41,839 nt of DNA, taken from Symbiodinium natans (Eukaryota; Sar; Dinophyceae; Suessiales; Symbiodiniaceae). The translations under genes were made by a program, and so were the position numbers. Where the stretch lies: NCBI GenBank assembly GCA_905221605.1, contig CAJNDS010000680.1, positions 878,704 to 920,542 on the forward strand, written 5' to 3'. The notes under the pieces are model-generated. The model was not told where the DNA came from and ran no database searches. It saw only the letters and a list, made by a program, of their open reading frames with translations. Within the stretch, counting starts at the first letter, position 1, and each line of letters starts with the position of its first letter. Shown here piece by piece: positions 1 through 9,384 of this stretch.

Positions 1-250
1 CATGGTCCGGGCATTCACATTCCGTGGATTTCCAGTTGTGGATGGTGACCGCTTCGCCCACCTCCCAAGACACGTTCAGCCATTGCAATTTGCAAGCGCT
101 GGGTAGTGACGGGTAGCAGCTTCGAATTCATTCTGATGCTTTTGACGAGGTCGGCTATGTCCGCCGATCTGCGTTCCCAGCCCAGTGCAAAGTACTGTGT
201 CGCAGTGTAGCACTCTCATGCAGCCTGTTCTTGTGTTTCTCTCCGAGCAG

Positions 251-470
251 GTTGGAAGATTGGCTATCCCGAATGGAGCTAGTCCGCGGCCAGAACGAGG
301 CAGCTTTCAGTCCGCACATGCTCCACTTTCGAGAAGTGGAGCATATCCAACACAAGTCGCCAAAAGCAACTTTCATCTGGTATCAAGTTAAACCTAAATC
401 CTTCTGGGCAGGTGGTTACGATGGAGGACCTGGTTTCGATCATCGACTCCACTGCCTGGGCGTACGAGGG
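251..470 (+). CDS. Tail exons of an unidentified + strand gene (partial)
   Basis: Two coding-like exons in series. The first, 251-386, follows an acceptor ending GAGCAG and reads LEDWLSRMELVRG... to ...KATFIWYQ, ending at a GT donor at 387. The second starts after a CAG at about 411 and reads VVTMEDLVSIIDSTAWAYEGE. The reading joins well across the intron and is rich in charged residues, as real dinoflagellate exons are. A third stretch at about 498-560 reads FEAAQVMRMVPDAPLTQAH, but it is one base out of frame with the second, so either a splice was missed or the copy is damaged. I do not recognise the family. The gene would begin outside the window. Confidence 0.4.
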
Positions 471-599
471 AGAAGTGCCCGGCAGAGCCCCCGCACACCT
501 TTGAAGCTGCCCAGGTCATGCGCATGGTTCCAGATGCCCCGCTGACACAAGCGCACCAAGTCTTCAAACAGCCCTGTCCATAGCTTGAGAGCAGAGAGA

Positions 600-905
600 G
601 TGCAACAACTCCCGTTCTCCGGCTTGGTACAGGACTTCCTCCTTTTAAAACTGTGTCGGAATGGGGGCTCGTCTCCTCCGCTGAAAACGGAAGGCTCGGC
701 TGCCAGCGGATCTTCATCGTCGGCTCTGTTCCTGGGGGTCAGCAGGAGTTCTTCATGAGCTTTCCGCGGCTTCTGTTTCACAGCCTCCATGCTTGCAGGA
801 TCTGCTGCGAGGCATCCTTACCAAGAAGAGCTTTCTCAAGTTTCTTCAGGATGGAACCGTCGGGGCCTTTTGCTGCAGAACTTCAGGCAGAGCTGCTTTT
901 TGCGC
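600..905 (-). CDS. Possible convergent minus-strand gene fragment
   Basis: On the minus strand the stretch from about 905 to 780 reads GPDGSILKKLEKALLGKDASQQILQ. From about 790 downward a different frame reads EAVKQKPRKAHEELLLTPRN followed by an acidic/basic stretch. Both look like protein rather than random translation, but they lie in different frames with no room for an intron between them. This suggests a frameshifted or decayed gene converging on the exons at 251-560. A further minus-strand open frame at 1,275-1,045 could be an upstream exon of the same gene. No family is recognised. Confidence 0.25.
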
Positions 906-1279
906 TGAAGCATGAAAGATGCTGTAGTTCAGGTGGGGCGCATGCCCGACGTGTCCTAAACTTGGATTACGCGTATTGAAACACTTGTGTCTTTACAAGT
1001 ATCTGCAAGGCATGCGTGACAGCTTCCGCGACGCAGATGTACTCTCATGGTATTTGTGTAAGCTGCTTGCCTATCCGCTGGCTACTGTAAGGCTGCAATA
1101 CTCCACGCTGGAGAACAGCAGCATGGTACCCAGCTTCCGAACTGTTGGCTAAGAACCCATGACGGCCTTGTGACGCGAACAGATCTGGTTCAACCATTCT
1201 TTGACCTGACAGCAATAAGACCATTAGTTTGCTGAATTTTGCTAAGCTTGAGGCAACCTTCGATTTGCCTACCAAGGGC

Positions 1280-2890
1280 CAGAGGCTTTGTTCTCGCTTA
1301 GTTTAGAGTCTATGCGGTGAGGCAGCTTTTTGAGAAACCAAGCTGTAGATTGCTCCTACCTACGCGCATGATTTTCAGAGCTTCTGGTTCAGAAGTTATT
1401 GCACACTTGCTGCACGGGCACCTTGGTCTCGGGACTTCGCGGCAACTTTTCCAACGGGGCCGTGACAGAAGGCGGCGTTAGTTGGACGGGTGTCGGTTTC
1501 ACAAGGCGGCATCGGAAGGGCATGGCATGAGGGCGTGACCTGGCGTGGGATGGGGGGTCAGGGGAGGTCCCTCATTGAGTTGGTGGGCTTGGGCCGTGAT
1601 TTGGGCATCCCGAGGGCCGTTGCTCGGTCAACCGGCTGAGGTCTGGGTGATGCGGAGATAACGAATGTGATGGGTGGTGAGTGCTGCGATTGGTTGCTGC
1701 ATGCTGGGATGCTTCTATTGCATCGGTGGCGCGGTCCTGCGGAAATTCGTGAAGACGAGCAACCGAGCGAAGACGAGCGAACACGCGGGAAGACGGGCCT
1801 AGACGAGCGAAGAGGAGCGATACCAAACGAAGAAGACGAAGACACGCTCGGAGTCGCTCGCCACTTGGCGGGGGCGTTTTACAACCATACTGCCGCGACT
1901 CTCGGCCGCCAAGTAGCACAGCAATAGAGGTGAAGGGGATTGGTTTCGGCTGAGTTTAGTGCACAAGAGATCAAGTATTTTCCAAGTATCTGCACTGCAG
2001 TGCGTCCGAGAGAGGTCCGCCAGGCGACAACAAAACTGTTATACCTAAACCCGGACAAACTTCAGAACATCTTCAACACACCACGCTCACTCACGAAGCC
2101 CGAAAAAAACACATCGAGGGCGAAGAGCCCTCAACAAAAGAAAGTCCTTAGCCCTGAAGCGACCCTAGAAGCCATTATACCCTAAACCCGTCATCACGGT
2201 GGGGTGGATTTGTGCACGGGGCACTGGCGTGACAGGGAGAACTGTGCAGGGACGGGGTAAGTCCGTCCTCCCGTGCTTGCGATCAAATTCCCCTGTGCTG
2301 CTGAGGCCTCAACAAGAGAGCACTGCAAGCCACATTCGGCTGGGCGAGATTTTCTCGGTCTCGGTGCTGGAGGCCTGAACCTAAGCGACAAGGGCCGGAA
2401 AGTTTGTCAGAACAAGCCATGCATGTCCAAGGCAGCGGCACAAGCTGGAGAAGAAAGTAGGTGGGCGGAGCTGCTCCGGTGAGACTGTGGCTGGAAGTGA
2501 CCTGGAATGAGGCCGGCCGATGAAGTGAGCCACGGTGCTTCAGCGAGCGAGGAAGAGCCGCGAAGCCCGCAAGAATGGCGGACGCAACACAATGCAGCCT
2601 AGGTTGCGCCGAGACTACACTACACTTGACATTCAACATTGTCGGGGATACCACATCCTTGCGTCACAAAGGCTGACGCTTTGCCCTAGCAGCGAGCTAG
2701 TGCAGCACTTGTGCAGCTAGTGTCTTTCAAATTCAGGAGCTTTGGTGTCACCATGCCGTGACCTTAAAATCCGAGGACCTGCATGGTTCAGCCAAGACGA
2801 AAAGGCACGCCGACGCAGAATGTAGAATGACATGCCGAACACAAAGGTAGCATGAGTGAATGGCCCATGGATGCCCATGGCTTGTGCAGC
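1280..2890. other. Long stretch without a recognisable gene
   Basis: I see no domain or convincing exon here. Positions 1,755-1,850 are a purine-rich imperfect repeat built on GAAGACGAGCGAA-like units. Open frames on both strands in 1,558-2,720 have biased compositions and no motif. The stretch probably combines intergenic DNA with whatever 5' untranslated sequence belongs to the gene starting at 3,006. Confidence 0.4.
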
Positions 2891-2892
2891 TG

Positions 2893-2904
2893 CATTGGCT
2901 CAAG
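2893..2904 (+). other. Possible relict spliced-leader fragment upstream of copy A
   Basis: The bases CATTGGCTCAAG match the 3' end of the conserved dinoflagellate spliced leader (which ends TTTTGGCTCAAG) at 10 of 12 positions, with the last ten identical. They lie about 100 bases upstream of the start codon at 3,006, where a relict leader left by reverse transcription of a trans-spliced mRNA would be expected. The match is short, the more 5' part of the leader is absent, and chance cannot be excluded. Confidence 0.25.
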
Positions 2905-3005
2905 AGCAAAGTTCGACAGCGGCACAGCACGAAACAAGTTCAAGAAGCGCACAGTTCTAGGATGTAGCACCGCGCTCGGCAGCCAAGAAGCCAATTGTTG
3001 CAGCC

Positions 3006-6000
3006 ATGGGCTGTGCAAGCTCCAGCCCGGTTGTTGAAACCGCTGCCTGGGACAAGATGGTTTCTTCTGCAAGAGCCCTCGCAAGAGCCCAGTAGTGATT
3101 TCATCTTAGGCTGCGAAGCCAACGGACAGTCAAACGCTTAATCCGGGTGACGATGGCTACCCCGAATATTGGCAACTTGGAAGCACAAAGAAGCTCAAGC
3201 CTCACGTAAGAAAAGCTTTGTCCCCGCCGTCCCCGCTAGAGATTTGTTGCGATTTCGATTGCGAGCCTTGCCTGGGAGCATCATGCAAGGTACCACAGCA
3301 AGACTGCAGACCAGACCGCCAATCATGGAGGGTTCGATGACATGCAGCTGGTCGAAGAAGGACCAAGAATCTCTTGTTCAGGGTGTTACGGGTCGCGCAT
3401 ACAGTCCAGAATGCATCTCTTTCACGAAAGCTAGCCTCCGTGGCTGGCTGAATTCCGGTCCCCCCCGAAAGGTTGCATCTAATGGTGTGGGGAAGGGCCC
3501 CTTTCCAGGCGGGCGTTTTCTGCGCGCGTTTTCGGGCTAGACCCCACCTGGCGCGGGTTTTGGCGGGGGGGAATTCGGGTCCGTTTAGGGGTGTTCGAAA
3601 GTGGTGCTTCAGACCGCTTCCGAGTGGAAAAACGGGTCCCGCTCATGATGCGCGCTTGTTGGATCGGATTGGGATCCAAGAGGCTCCCAATGATTCTCAT
3701 AATGCGCGCTTGCTGTCTCCGATTGGGACCCACGATACCCCCAATGATGCTCATGATGCTCGCCTGCTGGTTCGGAGGTCGAGAAGTCGGGACATATTCG
3801 ATGCTCATGATGCTCGCGCGTTGCGTACTTCTTCTATGTTAGGCGCCCGACCTGAAGCTGTTGGCTTGTAGGCATGATTGGCTTCAGGTACGATGGCTCT
3901 ATACCCCATCCCGACGTGTATTGCATGCCAGAAAAAAAGAGACGTTGGCCAACTTGAAGAGCCTTTGTTGTTAACGCTTCTAGCTTTCGTCCCAGTCCCT
4001 CCTCCTCAAGTATCTTAACATGTTTGCACTTGCCGCCCAGGTTTTATGCTCCAGACCAGGAACACCATTGCTTCCAGGAGATGTTTGAAGAATCCTACGT
4101 GCCTTGGCTCCTCGAGTTCTGACAGCCAGCACCTGGCAGGAGCCCTTAAACCCTAAGCCCATGCTTGACTAAGAGCTGGAGATGTGGCGTGATGTAAATG
4201 TTCTGCTGCACTTTAAAGAAACTTAAAATGCACGAGTTTTGCGCTTTGCACTATGACAGTATGTGCCCTGCAGTATGGCCTGAGAGTCAGCTAGGCGGGC
4301 GGCAACAACAAAAGCACAAAGCACCTAAAACCTCCATGCCCCGGCACACTTCAGGTCGCTAAAGCGACGCAGGATCGTCCGTGCCCGAAGGGCACTTGCG
4401 GCAAAAAACCTGGAGGCTGCCCGTGCAATCAGCAGCCCGGCGGAAGTTCCGGGCCTAATTGTGGAAATGTGGTATCGCTACATTGGATTTAGTTTCCTGG
4501 TGTGGCCTAGTACCGAAGCCCGGGGCTAAGGGGGCTTACCTTAGGGTGAATATCCACAAGCTGCTACTAGTAGGTCGTCGAGCATGTCCGGAGTAAGGCC
4601 GGGTGGAGACCCTGGATTGCCTGTCTCCTTTCATGTGCAGCGCGTTATTCGCGTGGAGTCCTCAGAGTTATGGGAGCGAATCTTGGCAATGCAACTTAGA
4701 GGGACTCACAAGTTGCTTCCAGGCTAGACTGAATAGAGGACAGGCTCCGAAAAGTATCTTGCAGCTTCTGCCCCAACTCAGTTCTCCCTGCAGCAGCAGC
4801 AGCAGCAGCAGGGCACGTGCATGTTTTGCTGATGTTTCGCAGAGGTGCTCGAGGGAATTCAGGGGCGAATATGAGCCTACACAGCCCAGGATACCAGAAC
4901 AAGAAGAAGGCAATAATGAAATTGCGGCCATCTGGCGTCGAAGAGTTTGATCCTCCCACGCTCACGAGCAAGAAAGCCTCCGAGTACCCAGGCATCTTGC
5001 CTCAGCTTGCCTGCCGTAGATCACACAAGAATCTGCTCTCAGTTCTTGTCCAGCTCTTCGCACCTGGCTGCGATATGATGTGGCTACGTCAGTCGCACCA
5101 CTCAAGCAGATATCGCTCAGGCACCTTTGCGCCGGTAGATTCCTCGGTCAACGAGGTTTATGCCTACCACGGGACCCAGGTGCGATATGCATTGGCCATT
5201 GCCGAAAACGTCCCGGGCTCGGAGAGTTCTGTGACATCGCTCTCAGACGCTGCAAGCGTGGCCACATCTTTGCGGGAAGCGATGTGCAGGCATTCAGGAT
5301 CGATCTCGCGGGATCCAGCACAGGGACATTATACGGTCGAGGGGCATATCTTGGCGAATCTATCAGCAAGGCTTGCGATCAGTGTGGTTTGAGCCGCGAA
5401 CTTTCGACCGTGCTGCAGAATGCACCTACATTTCTTCAGCGGTCAGGCCGATGAGTATGCAAAGGACGAGCCTGGAGGCTTTTACGTGTTTTGGCTGACT
5501 GACTGACTCATGCGAGTGTCGCGAGCAGACAATAGGCGAACCTCTGTGCATTTCACCAAGGATGGAGTTTTCGCTGTCCTTGTTTGCCGTGTGGTGATGG
5601 GAAAGATGAACAAAACAAAGTCTGACACCAAAGCCGCTGAGAAAGTAACAGCTGGGGAGTTCGACAGCACCTGCGGAACTCGTGCCTTGGCTGCCGGCTC
5701 TTGGTTAATAGCATATCTAATACTGCAGCTTACAAAAAGCCACACATTTTTGGTTTTGAAGTTTTGAATCATGCGCATCGCCTGGATATCACAAAAGGGG
5801 GCACACAGCTTCTTTTCGAGAGGCGTCCATACTCGGTCAACTCAAGGGCGTATGGGGGGCCCGGTGGCGAAGGGTGTCTGATACACGCGTCATGACTTGT
5901 ATTGTCTCGGAAGTCGTGATTTTGACCACAACTGCACCAGAAGTAGGGATTATTCGTGCAACATTCAGCTGGGCAGGCGTGTTCCGCGAGCTTGTGATCT

Positions 6001-8032
6001 ACGACGCAGACCAGTGCTATCCAGAATATGTAGTACTTTACAAGAGGAAATATGCCAAGGCGGCTTGGGAACGCGCAAAAAAGTAATGAAATGGAATGGA
6101 GAGCTAGACACAATGCACACGTCTTTGAGCTCTGCAGGACCCTGAAGAGGACGTGGAAAAGATGCCCAAGCGTCGTTTCTTTATGCAAGTGCCCCTTCAC
6201 TGGAGGACAGCTTGTAGCCCCGAGTGCGGTTTGCCCCTTAACAAGCTGAGGGGGGCTGAGGATGCGCAAATCACATGCCAGGAATGTTGCGACAGACTTG
6301 TCCACTGGCTTTCGGGATGAAGTTGAATTGAAAGGCCTGCTCCTCAGCTTGGCAAAGAGTGTCTCTCGCTTGTGAAGCCCGCAGCCAGCAGGCGCAGGCG
6401 CGACGTGGCTGCAGTGTGCAAGGACCTTACCATCGGATCTTCCGGTGCAGATATGAGCAGACCAAATATGGTGGGATTGTGCACTGAGTTGGTGAATCAA
6501 GCGCAGCTGGTGCCCATGCGGACGCTGCTGTCCGCAACACGGTTAGAGGATTCAAAGATGTGGGACCGCTTCGTGCCTCAGCGCCGTTTGCAGGGCATGG
6601 TTGAAAGAATCGAAGCCATGGTGCCGTGCTTACCAAGATGTCCTAGGTGGCATTCAAAGCTGCGCTCCGCAGTCGGATGGATGGCAAAAGCGAAGATCAT
6701 TTACGGCTTAACTTGGTGGAGTGCCATACTCGGAAAGTGTGCCTTCCATTTGGTCATTTGTGCTTGGATTTTGAAGGTGTTTCCTGCTGTGTGGTGGATA
6801 AGGAAAGACCTGCGTGCACTGATGAGACGTCCATGCAAGTTCTTCAGATCAACGCGGGGCTGCAAAGCCGGCGACAAATGCAGGCCTGAACTTGTCAGAA
6901 GTAGAGCCTGTACTTGTCAGAAATAGATGTGACTGGCAATGTCGCAGAACGACTGGTGCTGCCATATCATGCCGCGCCCCGCAGGTTTTCACACAATGCC
7001 TGGGGGGGAGACTTAGACGACTTGAGTCTTGCAGCCGGTCGACGTTTGCCAGTGGCCTGGCGCAGTGGTCTCATCAGACGCACCTCTTACCAAAACTCAG
7101 CGATAGGTGGACGAGCTGGACCGACGCTTACATGAAGGCTTCCTGTGGTACGCTTGTGCGGCCCTAAGACCTTCGGTTATCCATTTTCCTGACAATCGAT
7201 GGCTAGTTGCGCATCTCCGAGGCACAGAAGCAGAAGCTGCTGACACATGGCAAAGAGATACCATGTGGCTCATGGTTGCTGTGTATTGCTCAAAAGTCGC
7301 ACTTTTTGCTTTCAGAATGCCCACCGCGCTGCGATCAAGGAGCTGAGCCAGGGCACCCTGAAGAAGGAGGCGACACTGCCAGGTACTCGATTCTATGAGA
7401 GCTTGCAAGCCGCCCTGAAGAAGACCACCGCCAAGGCGAGGTGGCATGGCACTGGCACACAATGTCTTTAGCCACTGTGTGCAATGGGAGGCGCCGAAAA
7501 TCAAGGGGTACTCTTTAGTATCTCCTGATAAACACTCACGAAAAAGTGTATCAGAATCTCTTTCTGAAGGACTCCCCCGCAGTAGGCGTACCTTAATTTG
7601 GATCTCCTGGCCTGGAGAGGATGGTGTGAAAGTGGCGATCTTGTGTCGCGTCTTGTGTGGGCTGCCTGGTCTCGATGTGACGGATGAGAGCACCGACTTC
7701 GTGATCATAGAGGCAACAGCACCGCATCACCCATGCCCATGCAGCACTCTTGAATCACACGCGCCCGCTTAGACCGATGCGGCTGGGCGCAGAGAAGTCT
7801 TGATCAAGGATGGCAGCGCCTACCTCTGAAGTAACGTGTTCACAACAAAGCGCCGCCAGAGTCCCCACACTGAGGTGCCGTGTATCCCGAGTACCGTCTG
7901 AACCTGCACTGCAGCGAACCGGAGGACCACAAGTGCGGTTATGATCGATGGCATGGTGTCTCAGAAACTGGTGTCTTCGAAACCGCTCAGTCTGGCGTTC
8001 CACGCCGACTTGTTGAAAGGGGTTGTGTCTAG
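3006..8032 (+). CDS. Copy A: ADP-ribosyltransferase (PARP)-CCCH zinc finger protein, multi-exon
   Basis: A PARP-type enzyme transfers ADP-ribose from NAD+ to proteins or nucleic acids. Exons in order: MGCASSS start (3,006); GYPEYW (about 3,130-3,209); YHSKTA...FDDM (3,290-3,352); Cys-rich CPKGTCGKKPGGCPCNQ (4,355-4,432); RVIRVESSELWER (about 4,641); EEFDPPTLT (about 4,900-5,000); ADP-ribosyltransferase domain 1 in five exons (5,121-6,059) with His (YHGT, 5,168), Tyr (GRGAYLGES, 5,347) and Glu (YPEY, 6,024); KRRFFMQVPLHW (from 6,137); RLEDSKMW (about 6,540); LRLNLVE (about 6,690); CCCH finger (about 6,796-6,883 plus 6,985 on); degenerate domain 2 (7,107-7,170, about 7,300-7,440, 7,620-7,712, 7,773-7,800, 7,875-8,032). 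The start ATG is chosen because it gives a perfect myristoylation context in both copies. The stop assumes no further splicing. Domain identity is firm; several exon ends are approximate. Confidence 0.82.
3642..3825 (+). repeat. 54-base tandem repeat, four copies, in copy A intron
   Basis: The words CTCATGATGCGCGC / CTCATAATGCGCGC / CTCATGATGCTCGC / CTCATGATGCTCGC begin at 3,642, 3,696, 3,750 and 3,804, exactly 54 bases apart. The unit is a multiple of three and open in two frames, but the encoded peptides are Met/Cys- or Ala/Asp-rich without a motif. It falls between coding exons of copy A and I take it as an intronic minisatellite. Copy B has no equivalent that I can see. Confidence 0.75.
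4790..4812 (+). repeat. Short (CAG)n run
   Basis: Seven CAG triplets in a row interrupt copy A between the RVESSELW exon and the EEFDPPTLT exon. It could add glutamine or serine residues if exonic, but no conserved counterpart exists in copy B, so it is most simply intronic. Confidence 0.7.
5371..5446 (+). other. Copy-A-specific 76-base GC-AG intron inside the PARP domain
   Basis: The exon ends AGCAAG at 5,370 and the next begins GCCGATGAG at 5,447, joining ESISK to ADEYAKDEPGG. The intron begins GC and ends AG, and the four bases AGGC straddle both splice sites as a direct repeat. In copy B the same peptide ESITKADEYAKDEPGG is read without interruption at about 12,181-12,228. The intron was therefore gained in A or lost from B after the duplication. 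Confidence 0.8.
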
Positions 8033-9384
8033 TTACGCTAGTTTGAGGGTTGAAGAAGAGGAGGCGAAGGGAGACACGAGGGATTGGAAGACATGGAGCA
8101 GGATTAAGCTGATGGGCAATGACCCAAAGAAGGCCCACAAAAGTCGACGCAACTGAGCATCTATGACTCATAAGGAGCTCTCCGAAAGGTAGCCCACAGC
8201 TGTATCCAAGAGCGCTCCGAAACCAAGGAGACTTCGGAGCAGATCCCTGGCCTAAACTCCTAGCCCCTTCCTTTGGCGAAAGATTTTTAGCTCAAGATTT
8301 CAAAATCTATACCAGGAGCCTGCCGGAGCCCCTAGTTGGCAGGAAAAGAACCGGGTTATGCACCATACGCCCTGAACCCTATCAACTTAAGAGCTCCACC
8401 CTCAAGCCTGGGCCCTAAACCCCCAAAAATGCCTCGTCGTTCCCCGAAATGCGCAGGAGGAGATCGAGAAGAAGGAGCCCGAGAAGATCATTGACAGCAT
8501 GGACAAAGCTCCTACAGGCTCGGCTCACCTTGACAAGTGATCCTAGGGCCAAGAGGTATGACACAGGCACTCGCCGTGGGACTACAGGCCGTGACGTCGC
8601 CCCATTTGCTGTGGAAGATCCAGCTTTGGATGATCCAAAAGGGGAAGGCCAGGACATTTCCTGTGTTGCCCACTGTCTTGCACATCTGGCACATCTACCC
8701 ACAACGGCACCCCCAATGTCTCCGTTTATGTTGATGTTGTCAGCCATATTGCATGTTGTTTTGCTTGTTGCACATATGAAGCACTGCTGCGATGCTTACA
8801 CAGCGTGTCGGGTTTTGCAGTTCCCAATAAGAAGTGCACATCGAGTTTGGGGATCCCCTTGACCACACGGAAGACGCTCGGATAGTGTGTCATCAGGCCT
8901 AATGTGCTGCGCCGCCACGGAGTGATATGAGTGACGGCATGACGGCATGACGGCATGCCACATGCCTTCGGAGGTTTCACCTTAGCAGGCTGTTCCTGCT
9001 CGGGACACAGTGTCGTACGTCACATGGTGCCCCCCTGACATCAGCGCACAACGTACATAGCGGAACTTGCAGCGTTAGTTCTGGAAAACTCCAGAGCTCC
9101 AGCAATTTCCGGTCAGCCCGGTCTGCCACAATGCCAGGCCAGGTCACGTGGCATCATCTGCCAAATTTCTGCCAATTCGGCAATCAGAAGTGGGTCATTC
9201 TGAGTCATAAACGCTCGATGCCGGAGCAATGGCCAGTGTCGTGCGTTTTTTGCCTTGTGCTGCTAAAGTTGTCAACGTTGTAAATCTGGTGTGGAAAGCT
9301 TGCAGCGGTCCCAAGTGCTTGCTGCCTGGTGCCTGGTGCTTAAGCATAAGCTGAGCCGGCTGACCATGACAGCAACTGGTGGCC
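8033..9384. other. Spacer between copies A and B
   Basis: No recognisable domain. Two + strand stretches look coding: 8,034-8,155 (YASLRVEEEEAKGDTRDWK...) and about 8,445-8,539 (QEEIEKKEPEKIIDSMDK...). They could be 3' exons of copy A, which otherwise lacks the acidic tail of copy B, or leftovers of another gene. At 8,932-8,956 there is a small run of GACGGCAT units. The remainder up to the ATG at 9,385 shows nothing I can identify. Confidence 0.35.

Noticed and set aside
1558-1919. Minus-strand Ser/Arg/Pro-rich open frames
   Set aside because: They reflect a purine-rich imperfect repeat on the + strand and have no domain.
5769-6500. 243-codon minus-strand open frame
   Set aside because: It lies antisense to the PARP Glu exon (5,977-6,059) and the KRRFFMQVPLHW exon of copy A, whose motifs are clear.
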